64,000 bases of DNA, taken from Sinomonas sp. ASV486 (GTDB taxonomy: Bacteria; Actinomycetota; Actinomycetes; Actinomycetales; Micrococcaceae). The notes below the pieces were generated by a model, which was not told where the DNA came from, did not search any database, and saw nothing but the letters and a program-made list of their open reading frames with translations. Below, one piece after another: positions 36,202 through 43,951 of this stretch. The position numbers were made by a program, and so were the translations under genes. Numbering within the stretch: position 1 is the stretch's first letter; each line of letters begins with the position of its first letter. The stretch spans positions 45,585 to 109,584 of the forward strand of contig NZ_JAVFJK010000015.1 of the NCBI RefSeq assembly GCF_030908215.1, read 5' to 3'.

Positions 36202-37089
36202 CTAGCTGAAACTGAGGATGTCCGGAGATGTCCAGTCGACGAATGACTGCTCGTCGAACAATTCCGCAGCGTGTCCGCGCTCGACCGCCATTTCGACATA
36301 TTTCACGAGGGTCTTGATGCCCTTGCTTTCGGGATGGATCTCGGCGAGCCTCCGGAAATTCTCAAGGCCCTTGGTGAATTTCGCGCCAGAATCCGTCGAG
36401 TGCTCGAGGTGGAGGTTCTTCGCCGCGGTGGTGAGGCGGATGCCGACGCCCGCGAGCTGCGCGCGGTAACCGAATTCCGTGTCCTCGGCGCCCCAGCGGG
36501 TGCCGAAGGATTCGTCGAACCCGCCGACCCGCTCGAACGACGAGCGGCGCAGCGCGAGGTTGCTCGTGCAGGTCTGGAGGAAGCGGTAGTGGTGGTCGGG
36601 GCTCGCGGCGAGAGCGTCGAGCGTCCACTTTTCGGCCACGGTCATCCGGGCGCTCGACCAGACCTCGGCATAGAGTGCAGCGTCGGCGCGCCGACCGAGG
36701 AAGGAGGGCACGACGTCGACCGGTACCGCCCAGCGCTCCCCGCGGGAGAGGACGTCCCCCGCCGCGCACGCCTCGACATGGCGGGCGACGAAGCCCGGGG
36801 CGGGCACCATGTCGTCATCGTTGAAGATCAGGACATCGCCGCGGGCCGCGGCGGCGGCGCGGTTCCGTGCCGCGCCGGCCCCGCCCCGAGGGCCCGACAC
36901 GTACACCAGCCGGTAGGGGACCTCGGCCTCCAGTGAGGCGAGGGCCTCCGCTGTGCCGTCCGTCGAGCCGTCGTCGCACACGACGACCTCGAAGTCGGGG
37001 ACAGCCTGGTGCGCGAAGGTCTCGAGCATGAGCACGAGGCGCTCTCGCTTGTTGTGGGTTGGAACGATCACGGAGGCCTGAGGAGTCAT
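36202..37089 (-). CDS. Glycosyltransferase family 2 protein
   Basis: A 295-residue GT-A fold enzyme. ASVIVPTHNKRERL opens the fold, VVVCDDGSTDGTAEAL binds the nucleotide, and FNDDDMVPAPGF contains the metal-binding DxD. Later, FGTRWGAEDTEFGYRAQ contains the ED base region (catalytic acid near 215). No membrane segment is present, so it works on the cytoplasmic face. The donor sugar is not predictable. The ATG overlaps the stop of the ketoreductase gene by 4 bases and 22 nt separate it from ribB. It suggests that the cluster's product is a glycoside. Confidence 0.88.
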   Translation of the reverse strand: MTPQASVIVPTHNKRERLVLMLETFAHQAVPDFEVVVCDDGSTDGTAEALASLEAEVPYRLVYVSGPRGGAGAARNRAAAAARGDVLIFNDDDMVPAPGFVARHVEACAAGDVLSRGERWAVPVDVVPSFLGRRADAALYAEVWSSARMTVAEKWTLDALAASPDHHYRFLQTCTSNLALRRSSFERVGGFDESFGTRWGAEDTEFGYRAQLAGVGIRLTTAAKNLHLEHSTDSGAKFTKGLENFRRLAEIHPESKGIKTLVKYVEMAVERGHAAELFDEQSFVDWTSPDILSFS

Positions 37090-37847
37090 GCCGACGTCCC
37101 CCCGTCCACCGTGACGACCGTCCCATGGAGGTACTCGGCGTTCTCGCCCGCGAGGAAGCCCACGACACGGGCCACCTCCTCGGCGGTCGCGAAGCGGCCC
37201 AGCGGGACCTGATCGGTGAAGGCCTTGCGCGTCGTCTCGTCGAAGTCCTCGATCATGGGGGTCTCGACGAATCCCGGCGCCACAGCATTGACCCGGATCC
37301 CGAACCGCCCGACTTCGACCGCGAAGGACTTCGTGAGCGAGACGATGGCGGCCTTGGTGCTCGCGTAGACGCTCCGGCCGGGGGAGTTGACCGTTGCGGC
37401 GATCGACGCGACGTTGATGATCCGCCCTCGGCGGTGGTACGCCATATCGCGGGCCAGGACGCGCATGGCGATCCACGGCGCCGTGACGTTGACTTGGTAC
37501 TGCCGCGCGAAGCGCTCGGTGTCCACGTCGATGCACAGCGCATCGTCGCTGACTCCGGCCGCGTTGACGAGTAGGTCGATCGGCTCGCTCTCGACGAGCG
37601 ATCCGAGAGTTGCCTCCCAAGCGGCCGAGTCGGTGAGGTCGGCCCGTATGGTACGCACGCTCGCTCCCGCGCCGTCGAGCTCACGCTCGAGGTCGCGGGC
37701 GGCGTCGGCCTGGCTCCCGTAGGTGAAGATGATCCGCTCGCACGAAGGCGCGAGCTCCCGGATGACGGCGGCGCCGATCCCGCCCGTGCCGCCCACGACG
37801 AGCGCCGTGCGTGGTGGCCCGAGCGGGGCGGCCGGGCGGCGCGTCAC
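37086..37847 (-). CDS. 3-oxoacyl-ACP reductase (FabG-like SDR)
   Basis: A 253-residue short-chain dehydrogenase. The cofactor loop is VVGGTGGIG (17-25), and the catalytic Ser148, Tyr161 and Lys165 are set in NVASIA and YASTKAA. NAAG follows at 95-98. Resemblance to FabG is strong, including VNAVAPGFVETPM and the C-terminal GTVVTVDGG. It would reduce the beta-keto group of an ACP-bound chain. The GTG overlaps the ACP stop. Together with the ACP upstream and the dehydratase and ketosynthases on the divergent arm, it forms a reducing elongation set without an enoyl reductase, which would leave double bonds. Confidence 0.9.
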   Translation of the reverse strand: MTRRPAAPLGPPRTALVVGGTGGIGAAVIRELAPSCERIIFTYGSQADAARDLERELDGAGASVRTIRADLTDSAAWEATLGSLVESEPIDLLVNAAGVSDDALCIDVDTERFARQYQVNVTAPWIAMRVLARDMAYHRRGRIINVASIAATVNSPGRSVYASTKAAIVSLTKSFAVEVGRFGIRVNAVAPGFVETPMIEDFDETTRKAFTDQVPLGRFATAEEVARVVGFLAGENAEYLHGTVVTVDGGTSA

Positions 37848-38098
37848 TGGACGCCGGCGAGAGACTGCTCGCTGCAGAAGTCGAAGAGCGACTGCAGGGA
37901 CTCGAACGCGGCAGTGTCATTCTGGGTGATCTTGACCCGGTATGTCCGCTCGATGCCGATGGCTACCTCGAGAAGGTCAACCGAATCGAGGCCAAGGTCA
38001 TTCTGGAGCGAATCCTCGGGCTGGATATCGCCCGGCTCCATATCCAGGCCGAGTCGGGAGATCATGAGGTCCTTGAGGCCGTCGATCGTGATTTCCAT
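37844..38098 (-). CDS. Acyl carrier protein
   Basis: An 84-residue acidic carrier protein. The phosphopantetheine site is Ser39 in NDLGLDSVDLLE, preceded by the usual acidic helix (EPGDIQPEDS). It carries the growing chain for the ketosynthase pair. It differs from the typical primary FAS ACP: its helix 2 reads DSVDLLEVAIGIERTYRV rather than DSLDTVELVM. Its place at the head of the leftward arm, with ketoreductase, glycosyltransferase and acyltransferase behind it, makes it dedicated to this cluster. An AAAGG-like site precedes the ATG. Confidence 0.93.
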   Translation of the reverse strand: MEITIDGLKDLMISRLGLDMEPGDIQPEDSLQNDLGLDSVDLLEVAIGIERTYRVKITQNDTAAFESLQSLFDFCSEQSLAGVQ

Positions 38099-38319
38099 GA
38101 TGAATTTCGCCTTTCCCGCTAATCCGTCGGGACGCTGTTCTGTCGGGGAGTTCCGCGAGGAGTTGTCCGCGGTGCGCTCTGGACTCTACCCACGGTCCCG
38201 GCTGATGGTCACCCCGCAGAAACACCGGGTTCTGACCTGCAGTTTCTGCGGTGCCGCGGCGTGTTTGCCCGCGGATACCGTGAGTCGACAACGTGCAGTT
38301 CCAATACGAGAGGGAACCA
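38099..38319. promoter_or_regulatory. Divergent control region of the ketosynthase cluster
   Basis: This 221-bp region separates the two arms. A perfect 10-bp inverted repeat CCGCAGAAAC (38214-38223) / GTTTCTGCGG (38242-38251) with 18 nt between arms is its main feature. TACCGT at 38276-38281 is a possible rightward -10. I cannot fix the leftward promoter. The repeat could be an operator shared by both arms. Confidence 0.55.
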
Positions 38320-39312
38320 GTGACAACTGTTGAGGAAGCCGCTCCCCGCCATGCGGCCCGGGACGAGGCCCTCGCGGCGCTCGAGCTCGCGGGCGTCGTC
38401 AAGAGTTTCGGCTCCCAGCGGGCCGTGGACGCGATTTCGTGGTCCGTGCGCCGTGGCGACTTCGTCGGCCTGCTCGGCCCGAACGGCGCCGGCAAGACGA
38501 CCCTGATCTCGATGATCTCCGGGCTCGTGAAGATCGACGAGGGCAAATGCCGCGTGTTCGGGATCGACACGGCCAAGGATCTCGGGAAGGTCAAACGAGT
38601 GCTCGGCGTCGTGCCACAGGACCTCGCCATCTACCCGGAGCTGAGCGCTCGGGACAACCTGCGCTTCTTCGGGGCGATGTACGGCCTCGGGGGCGCCGAA
38701 CTCAAGGACCGGACCGAGGACGCGCTGCGGCGCGTCGGCCTCGAAGACCGTGCGGTGCGCCCCGCCGCCGGAAAGTTCAGCGGCGGCCAGAAGCGCCGGT
38801 TGAACATCGCGGCGGCCCTCCTGCACCGGCCCGAGATCCTCATCCTCGACGAGCCGACCGTCGGCATCGACCCTCAGTCGCGCAACTTCGTCTTCGAAAC
38901 CCTCCGCGAGCTCAACCGGGAGGGCATGACCATCGTCTACGTCACGCACTACATGGAAGAGGTCGAGGCCCTCTGCCGCACCGTGGCGATCGTGGACCAC
39001 GGCCGCCTCATCGAGGAGGGGCCGCTCGAGCGGGTGCTCGAGCGGCACGGCTCCTCCCTCGTGCGCCTCGGCCTGAGCGCCGAGGAGCGGCAGCTCGCCG
39101 TCGAACTCCTCGAGCAGCACCCGGAGGTCTCCCACCGCGTTCTCGAGGACGGCGACCTCCAGATCGCGGCGAAGGCGCTGCCCGACGCCGTGGCCCTGGT
39201 GACGCGAATCCTCACCGACATCGCCCCGAGCCCCGAGACCTGCAAGATCCTCCCCCCGTCCCTCGAGACGGTCTTCATCGAGCTGACCGGCAATCAGCTC
39301 CGCGACTCCTGA
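38320..39312 (+). CDS. ABC transporter ATP-binding protein
   Basis: A 330-residue ATPase of the DrrA/NatA type. Walker A is GPNGAGKTT (near 62), the Q-loop is VVPQDLAIYPEL, the signature is FSGGQKRRLNIAAAL, Walker B is ILILDEPTVGID and the H-loop is VYVTHYMEEVEAL. A C-terminal regulatory stretch of about 80 residues follows, as in drug-resistance exporters. It pairs with the ABC-2 permease 28 nt downstream. The GTG at 38320 is selected because GAGAGGGAA lies at a proper distance; a GTG at 38293 is the alternative. It probably exports the cluster's lipid or polyene product. Confidence 0.9.
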   Translation: MTTVEEAAPRHAARDEALAALELAGVVKSFGSQRAVDAISWSVRRGDFVGLLGPNGAGKTTLISMISGLVKIDEGKCRVFGIDTAKDLGKVKRVLGVVPQDLAIYPELSARDNLRFFGAMYGLGGAELKDRTEDALRRVGLEDRAVRPAAGKFSGGQKRRLNIAAALLHRPEILILDEPTVGIDPQSRNFVFETLRELNREGMTIVYVTHYMEEVEALCRTVAIVDHGRLIEEGPLERVLERHGSSLVRLGLSAEERQLAVELLEQHPEVSHRVLEDGDLQIAAKALPDAVALVTRILTDIAPSPETCKILPPSLETVFIELTGNQLRDS

Positions 39313-39340
39313 CCTGGCCCGAGACGAAAGGCACTCTGAC

Positions 39341-40483
39341 GTGAAAACCCTTCACGTGTTCTGGAAGGACCTCCTGATCCTCTCCAAGGACCGCGGCACC
39401 TACATCAACCTCTTTGTCCTGCCCCTCATGTTCAGCGTCGTGCTGACGATCGCCCTCGGGGGCGCGTTCGGCGGCGGGGCCTCGAGCTCTCCCGTGACCA
39501 TCCCCGTCACGGCGTCCGGCGCCCAGGCCGAGGCCGTCGCGAAGGACATCACCTCTATCCCCGGGATCACCTGGCAGGAGGCCGGGGTCGACGACGCGAA
39601 GTCCGCTGTGGACCAGGGCAAGTCGATCGGGGCCGTCCTCATCGCCCCCGACGGCGCCTCCCTCGACTTCTACGAGGACCCGTCTCAGGCGAACAATGCG
39701 CAGCTGCTCTTCGGACAGATCTCGGCCGCGCTCGCCGCCAAGCACGCGGCGACCCAGGCCTCCGAGCTCGGGGCCGTCGCGGCGTCGGGCAGCCAGACGG
39801 AGCAGGTCAAGGCGGCCACGATCGCCGCGCAGCCGCAGGTCACGCTCACCACGAGCCAGTCGGGCAACCGCAGCACCGATGTCAAGCCGACGGCCGCGCA
39901 GCAGTACATCCCCGGCTTCACGGTTGCGTTCCTGTTCTTCATTGCTTCGACGATCGCGCAGTACATCTTCATGGAGCGCGACCGCGGCACCCTCCGCCGC
40001 CTGCTTGTCAGCCCGGTGGGCCGCGCGTCGATCCTCGCAGGCAAGCTGCTTCCGACGGTCGTCATCGGCTTCGTCCAGGTTGTCGTGATCTTCACCGTCG
40101 GCCGGCTCCTGTTCGGCATGACTCTGGGAGACCCGGTGGCGCTTCTCCTCGTCACGTGCGCCGCGGTGGCTGCGGCGAACGGCTTCGGGCTCATGATCAC
40201 CTCGCTGAGCAAGACCCAGGCCCAAGCCACCGGCATGGCCACGCTGCTCGTCTTCACCCTCGCGACGGTTGCGGGATGCTACGTCCCCCTCTCGTTCATG
40301 CCGGGATTCATGCAGGGCATAGCCCTAGCCACACCGCAGGGCTGGGCCATGCAGGCCTACCAGAACATCATCATGAAGGGGTCTGACATTGCCCAGGTCC
40401 TCCCCGCCGTAGGCGCGCTCGCCGCCTTCGCGGTGGTCTTCTTCGGGATCGGCCTCTTCCGCTTCAAGTTCGAGGAGCGCTGA
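39341..40483 (+). CDS. ABC-2 type transporter permease
   Basis: A 380-residue permease. One membrane helix near 20-42 is followed by a long extracytoplasmic domain (about 45-190) and then five helices (near 193-212, 240-262, 267-290, 297-318 and 352-372). This is the ABC-2 arrangement of YhgE/YbhR/DrrB-type exporters. The conserved cytoplasmic coupling region FMERDRGTLRRLLVSPVGR lies after helix 2. The outer domain has Ala/Thr/Gln-rich helical stretches. The start is a GTG at 39341 with GAAAGG about 13 nt upstream. It would form the channel for the ATPase encoded just before it. Confidence 0.9.
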   Translation: MKTLHVFWKDLLILSKDRGTYINLFVLPLMFSVVLTIALGGAFGGGASSSPVTIPVTASGAQAEAVAKDITSIPGITWQEAGVDDAKSAVDQGKSIGAVLIAPDGASLDFYEDPSQANNAQLLFGQISAALAAKHAATQASELGAVAASGSQTEQVKAATIAAQPQVTLTTSQSGNRSTDVKPTAAQQYIPGFTVAFLFFIASTIAQYIFMERDRGTLRRLLVSPVGRASILAGKLLPTVVIGFVQVVVIFTVGRLLFGMTLGDPVALLLVTCAAVAAANGFGLMITSLSKTQAQATGMATLLVFTLATVAGCYVPLSFMPGFMQGIALATPQGWAMQAYQNIIMKGSDIAQVLPAVGALAAFAVVFFGIGLFRFKFEER

Positions 40484-40484
40484 C

Positions 40485-40958
40485 GTGAGCGAGGCCCTCA
40501 TCAGCGCCAGGACGACTCAGACGATCGCCCACTTCTACCCCCATCGCCACCCGTTCCTCCTCGTGGACCGGATCGAGGAGGCCGGCCCGGACCAGGCCGT
40601 CGGCATCAAAGCCGTCACGGCGACCGAGCCGTGGTTCACGGGGCACTTCCCGGAGCGTCCCGTGCTGCCGGGCGTCATCCTCCTCGAGGCCATGGCCCAG
40701 GTCGGGCGCTTCCTCAAACCGCTCGACCGCGAGCTCCTCTCGTCACGGCTCGCGCGGATCGACGCGGTGAAGTTCCTTCGCGAGGCGGTGCCGGGCGACG
40801 TCGTGCGCATGGTGGCCACGTCCGAGGGTGAGCTCGGGGATGTCAGCAAGTACAAGGTCGTCGCGAGTGTCGACGACGAACCGTGTGCGTCGGCCCAGTT
40901 CACGGTGCACTCCGTCCTGGCCCCGGTGGCCGGTACCCCTGCGGGGGCCCGCGCATGA
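40485..40958 (+). CDS. FabZ-like 3-hydroxyacyl-ACP dehydratase
   Basis: A 157-residue hot-dog-fold dehydratase. The catalytic pair is present at the positions known from E. coli FabZ: His54 in FTGHFPERPVLPG and Glu68 in ILLEAMAQ. The N-terminal FYPHRHPFLLVDRI is also conserved. It would remove water from 3-hydroxyacyl-ACP to leave a trans double bond. The GTG begins one base after the permease stop, and its stop overlaps the next start (ATGA). It is one of the five enzymes that make this cluster look like a highly reducing type II polyketide system. Confidence 0.92.
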   Translation: MSEALISARTTQTIAHFYPHRHPFLLVDRIEEAGPDQAVGIKAVTATEPWFTGHFPERPVLPGVILLEAMAQVGRFLKPLDRELLSSRLARIDAVKFLREAVPGDVVRMVATSEGELGDVSKYKVVASVDDEPCASAQFTVHSVLAPVAGTPAGARA

Positions 40959-42076
40959 GCGTCGTCGTCACCGGCTACGGGCTCTGTACGGGAGTCCGCT
41001 CGGATCTCGCAGGCGTGCTCGGCGGAACCCTCGAGCCGCCGGCCGAGGTCTCGGCGGGTGCTGGGCTCCCCGTCCGCCGCGTGGACGACGCCGAGACTGC
41101 TCCGTGGGTGCCCAGGCGGCTGGCCCGCAAGATGGACAGGATCAGCCGGATCACGACCGCGGCCGTCGGCCAGGCGATCCAGCACGCGCGCCTCGACGAG
41201 CCCGATCTCGTGAGGGGTACCGGGCTCGTGCTCTCGACCGCGTTCGGCTCGGCTGGCGTGGTCAGCAGGGTCCTCGCCGACGTGCTCTCGGACGACCCCG
41301 TCATCTCGCCGCTCCTGTTCCCCAACGTCGTGGCCAATGCGGCGGCGGGCCAGGCCTCGATCGCGTTCGGGCTGCGGGGACCGAACTCCGTCCTCGGCGG
41401 CGTGGGCGGGCTCATGTACGCCTTCGACATGCTCGCCTCGGGCCGAGCGGAACGCCTCCTAGTCGGCGGCTTCGACGAGATGACGGATGTCTACGAGCGC
41501 GCGCTCGCGGCCACCGACTTCTCCGTGCCCGTGCGCGCGATCGGTGAGGGGGCCGCCGTCGTGGTCCTCGAGACGGACGACGCCGCACGGGGCCGTGGCG
41601 CTGAGCCGCTCGCCGAGCTGGTCGCTGCCTCGGTGGCCTCTGACCTCGAGTTCACGCTCGACGGCGCGTCCGCCTACGCGGGCGACGGCATGGCACGCTC
41701 GCTTGCCGCGGTCGCGGCCCAGGCCCCCGTGCCGGAGCTGTTCCTCGGTTCCGGCTGGCCGGACACGCTCCTGCGGGATTCCGAGGAGCGGTATGTCCGT
41801 CGCGCCGTCGTGGACGCCGCGCAGTGGCCCAAGGACGCGACGGGCGAGATGTTCGCATGCTCGGCAGCCCTCAACGCGGTCCTCGCGGCGGCCGCGATCT
41901 CGGGGGACCCTGACGCGGGCAGGCCGGCGCCACGCTCAGTGGTCGTCACGGCGCATGACAGCTCGCGGGGACAATCCGAGGCGGCCTACTTCCGCGCTCC
42001 GGCAGCCGCTGGGGCCGTCGGTGGCGGCGAAAACGCCGGTAACCGAGCAGTTCAACCGTCAGGGAGAGTCGCATGA
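40955..42076 (+). CDS. Ketosynthase-like chain-length factor (active-site Cys absent)
   Basis: A 373-residue thiolase-fold protein related to FabF. Conserved blocks are GLVLSTAFGSAGVV, LLFPNVVANAAAGQASIAFGL and EGAAVVVLE. Where FabF has the nucleophile in TACAxG, this protein reads GPNSVLGGVGGLM (143-154) with no Cys; alignment to the next gene puts Gly near 151. The His of NAHGTGT is also not found. It therefore cannot condense alone and resembles the KS-beta/chain-length factor of type II systems, which partners with an active ketosynthase. The ATG overlaps the dehydratase stop and its own stop overlaps the next start. The last 25 residues are Ala/Gly-rich and without match. Confidence 0.82.
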   Translation: MSVVVTGYGLCTGVRSDLAGVLGGTLEPPAEVSAGAGLPVRRVDDAETAPWVPRRLARKMDRISRITTAAVGQAIQHARLDEPDLVRGTGLVLSTAFGSAGVVSRVLADVLSDDPVISPLLFPNVVANAAAGQASIAFGLRGPNSVLGGVGGLMYAFDMLASGRAERLLVGGFDEMTDVYERALAATDFSVPVRAIGEGAAVVVLETDDAARGRGAEPLAELVAASVASDLEFTLDGASAYAGDGMARSLAAVAAQAPVPELFLGSGWPDTLLRDSEERYVRRAVVDAAQWPKDATGEMFACSAALNAVLAAAAISGDPDAGRPAPRSVVVTAHDSSRGQSEAAYFRAPAAAGAVGGGENAGNRAVQPSGRVA

Positions 42077-43284
42077 GACGAGTCGTCATCACAGGGGTGG
42101 GGTGCGTGTCCCCCTTCGGGGCTGGCGTCGAGGCGTTGCGCGAGGGGATCCTCTCGTCGCGGACTGTCTTCGCTCCCGTGCGTAAGTTCGACGGATCGCA
42201 GTACGGCATCGACGCTGCGGCGGAGATCCCGGAGGACGTCGACCTGAGCGGAGTCGACGGCAGCCGCCCGTCGCAGCTGATCCAGCTGGCCGCCGAGGAG
42301 GCGCTGCGGGACGCGCGGCTCGGGGCGCGCGATCTCGCGGACGCGGCGGTGGTGCTCGGCACCACGCTCGGCTCGGACGAGATCAGCTCGGCCCTGTGGC
42401 ACGAAACCCAGGGACTCGAGCCGGATTACGTGGCCGTGATGGGCTCGATGGCCGAGTGCGGGGGTCGGGCGCTCGTGGACCGCTGGAGGATCGGCGGGCC
42501 GTGCCTCACGGTCATCACCGCTTGTGCCGCGGGCACCAACGCGATCGGCCTTGGGCTCGACCTGATCCGCATCGGCCGTGCGGACCGGGTCGTCGTCGGG
42601 GGGCTCGACACTCTCACGCAGCTCATCTATGGCGGCTTCGCGAGCATCGGTGCGCTCGGGACCGTGTGCCTGCCGTTCGCCGAGGCGGGACGCCGCCAGG
42701 GCACGGTGCTCGGCGAGAACGCTGCAGTCCTCGTCCTGGAGTCGGCCGAATCGGCTGCCCAGCGCGGTGCCGAGCCGTACGCGGAGGTCCTCGGCTACGG
42801 TCTGTCCAACGACGCGCACCACATGACCGCACCCGAGCCCGAGGGACTCGGGGCCACGCTCGCCATGCAGCGCTGCCTCGAGCACGCGGGCCTGACTCCC
42901 GACGACGTGGACTACGTCAACGCGCATGGGACCGGCACGCGGCTCAACGACCCTGTCGAGGTCGCGGCCCTCCGCCGCGTGTTCGGCGAGCGGCTCGCGC
43001 AGGTACCCGTGAGCTCGCTCAAGTCCCAGATCGGCCACGGACTCAGCAGCGGCGGCGCCATCGAGGCGATCGCCACGGTCCTCGCGCTCAAGGAGCGCTT
43101 CCTGCCGCCGACGGCGCACGCGGAGCCGTCGCTCGATGCTGCCCTCGACTTCGTGCGGGAGCCCCGGCCGACCTCCGGAGTCCGGACGGCGATGTCGAAC
43201 TCGTTCGCGTTCGGGGGGCACAACGCGAGCGTCGCCTTCTCCGTGTGGGACGAAGGGCCCTCAACGGCTCCCGCGCCCGCCTGA
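42073..43284 (+). CDS. Beta-ketoacyl-ACP synthase II-like (active ketosynthase)
   Basis: A 403-residue FabF-type enzyme with all catalytic residues: Cys151 in VITACAAGTNA, His285 in VNAHGTGTRLNDP and His322 in LKSQIGHGLSSGG. The Lys of LKSQ is also present. It would accept an acyl group and perform decarboxylative condensation with malonyl-ACP. It is translationally coupled to the Cys-less partner upstream (ATGA), as in KS-alpha/KS-beta pairs, though here the Cys-less protein comes first. It is the last gene of the rightward arm and converges with the response-regulator gene 20 nt away. Confidence 0.92.
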   Translation: MRRVVITGVGCVSPFGAGVEALREGILSSRTVFAPVRKFDGSQYGIDAAAEIPEDVDLSGVDGSRPSQLIQLAAEEALRDARLGARDLADAAVVLGTTLGSDEISSALWHETQGLEPDYVAVMGSMAECGGRALVDRWRIGGPCLTVITACAAGTNAIGLGLDLIRIGRADRVVVGGLDTLTQLIYGGFASIGALGTVCLPFAEAGRRQGTVLGENAAVLVLESAESAAQRGAEPYAEVLGYGLSNDAHHMTAPEPEGLGATLAMQRCLEHAGLTPDDVDYVNAHGTGTRLNDPVEVAALRRVFGERLAQVPVSSLKSQIGHGLSSGGAIEAIATVLALKERFLPPTAHAEPSLDAALDFVREPRPTSGVRTAMSNSFAFGGHNASVAFSVWDEGPSTAPAPA

Positions 43285-43303
43285 GCGGCGGCGCGGCAAA
43301 CCG

Positions 43304-43951
43304 TCAGTCGTTGAGCCAGCCGAGTTCCCGGGCGCGGGCCACCGCCTGCGTCCGGGAGTTCGCCTGCATCTTGGCGAGAAGGTTTCCGACGTGGAAATGT
43401 ACGGTGCGCTCGCTGACCACGAGGGTCGCCGCGATCTCCTTGTTGCTGAGGCCGTCGCCGATGTGCCGGAGCACCTCGAGTTCACGGCGCGTGGGGGCAG
43501 GGATGCTGGGTCCCCGTCCGCGCTCGGCCATGACCTCGGGAGTGAATGAGAGGCGCCCCGCCCGCACCGTCAGAATCGCGTCCCGCAGTTCGGCCCGTGT
43601 GCAGGCCTTGGAGAGGTAGCCGTGGGCCCCGATCTGGAAGGCAGTCCGCTGGTACGGGACTTCGTCGTGGCCGCTGAGCATGAGGACCTTGACCTCGGAT
43701 CCTCCGGCGACGAGCGCCTTCGCGAGGGCGAATCCGTTCTCACCGGGGAGGCTGACGTCGAGGATCGCCACGTCGGGGGCGGCCCCTTCAAGGAGCTGCG
43801 TGGCGTCCTCCGCCGTGGTGGCGGTTCCGGCGAGCGTGAGCCCCGGCTCCGCCTCGATCAGCTGGGCGATGCCCGCGAGGAAGAGCGGATGGTCGTCGAC
43901 GAGCACAATCCGCAGGGGCGCACAGGAACCTCGAGCAGGTGCAGCCGTCAT
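43304..43951 (-). CDS. LuxR/NarL-family response regulator
   Basis: A 215-residue two-component regulator. The receiver domain has the acidic pair VLVDDHPLFL (Asp19-Asp20), the phosphorylated Asp65 in AILDVSLPGENG and Lys in GYLSKACT. The LuxR-type helix-turn-helix (about 150-212) reads RRELEVLRHIGDGLSNKEIAATLVVSERTVHFHV. The ATG overlaps the stop of the kinase gene by 4 bases. It lies next to the ketosynthase cluster and points towards it, so it is a candidate regulator of that cluster, although this is only positional. Confidence 0.92.
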   Translation of the reverse strand: MTAAPARGSCAPLRIVLVDDHPLFLAGIAQLIEAEPGLTLAGTATTAEDATQLLEGAAPDVAILDVSLPGENGFALAKALVAGGSEVKVLMLSGHDEVPYQRTAFQIGAHGYLSKACTRAELRDAILTVRAGRLSFTPEVMAERGRGPSIPAPTRRELEVLRHIGDGLSNKEIAATLVVSERTVHFHVGNLLAKMQANSRTQAVARARELGWLND

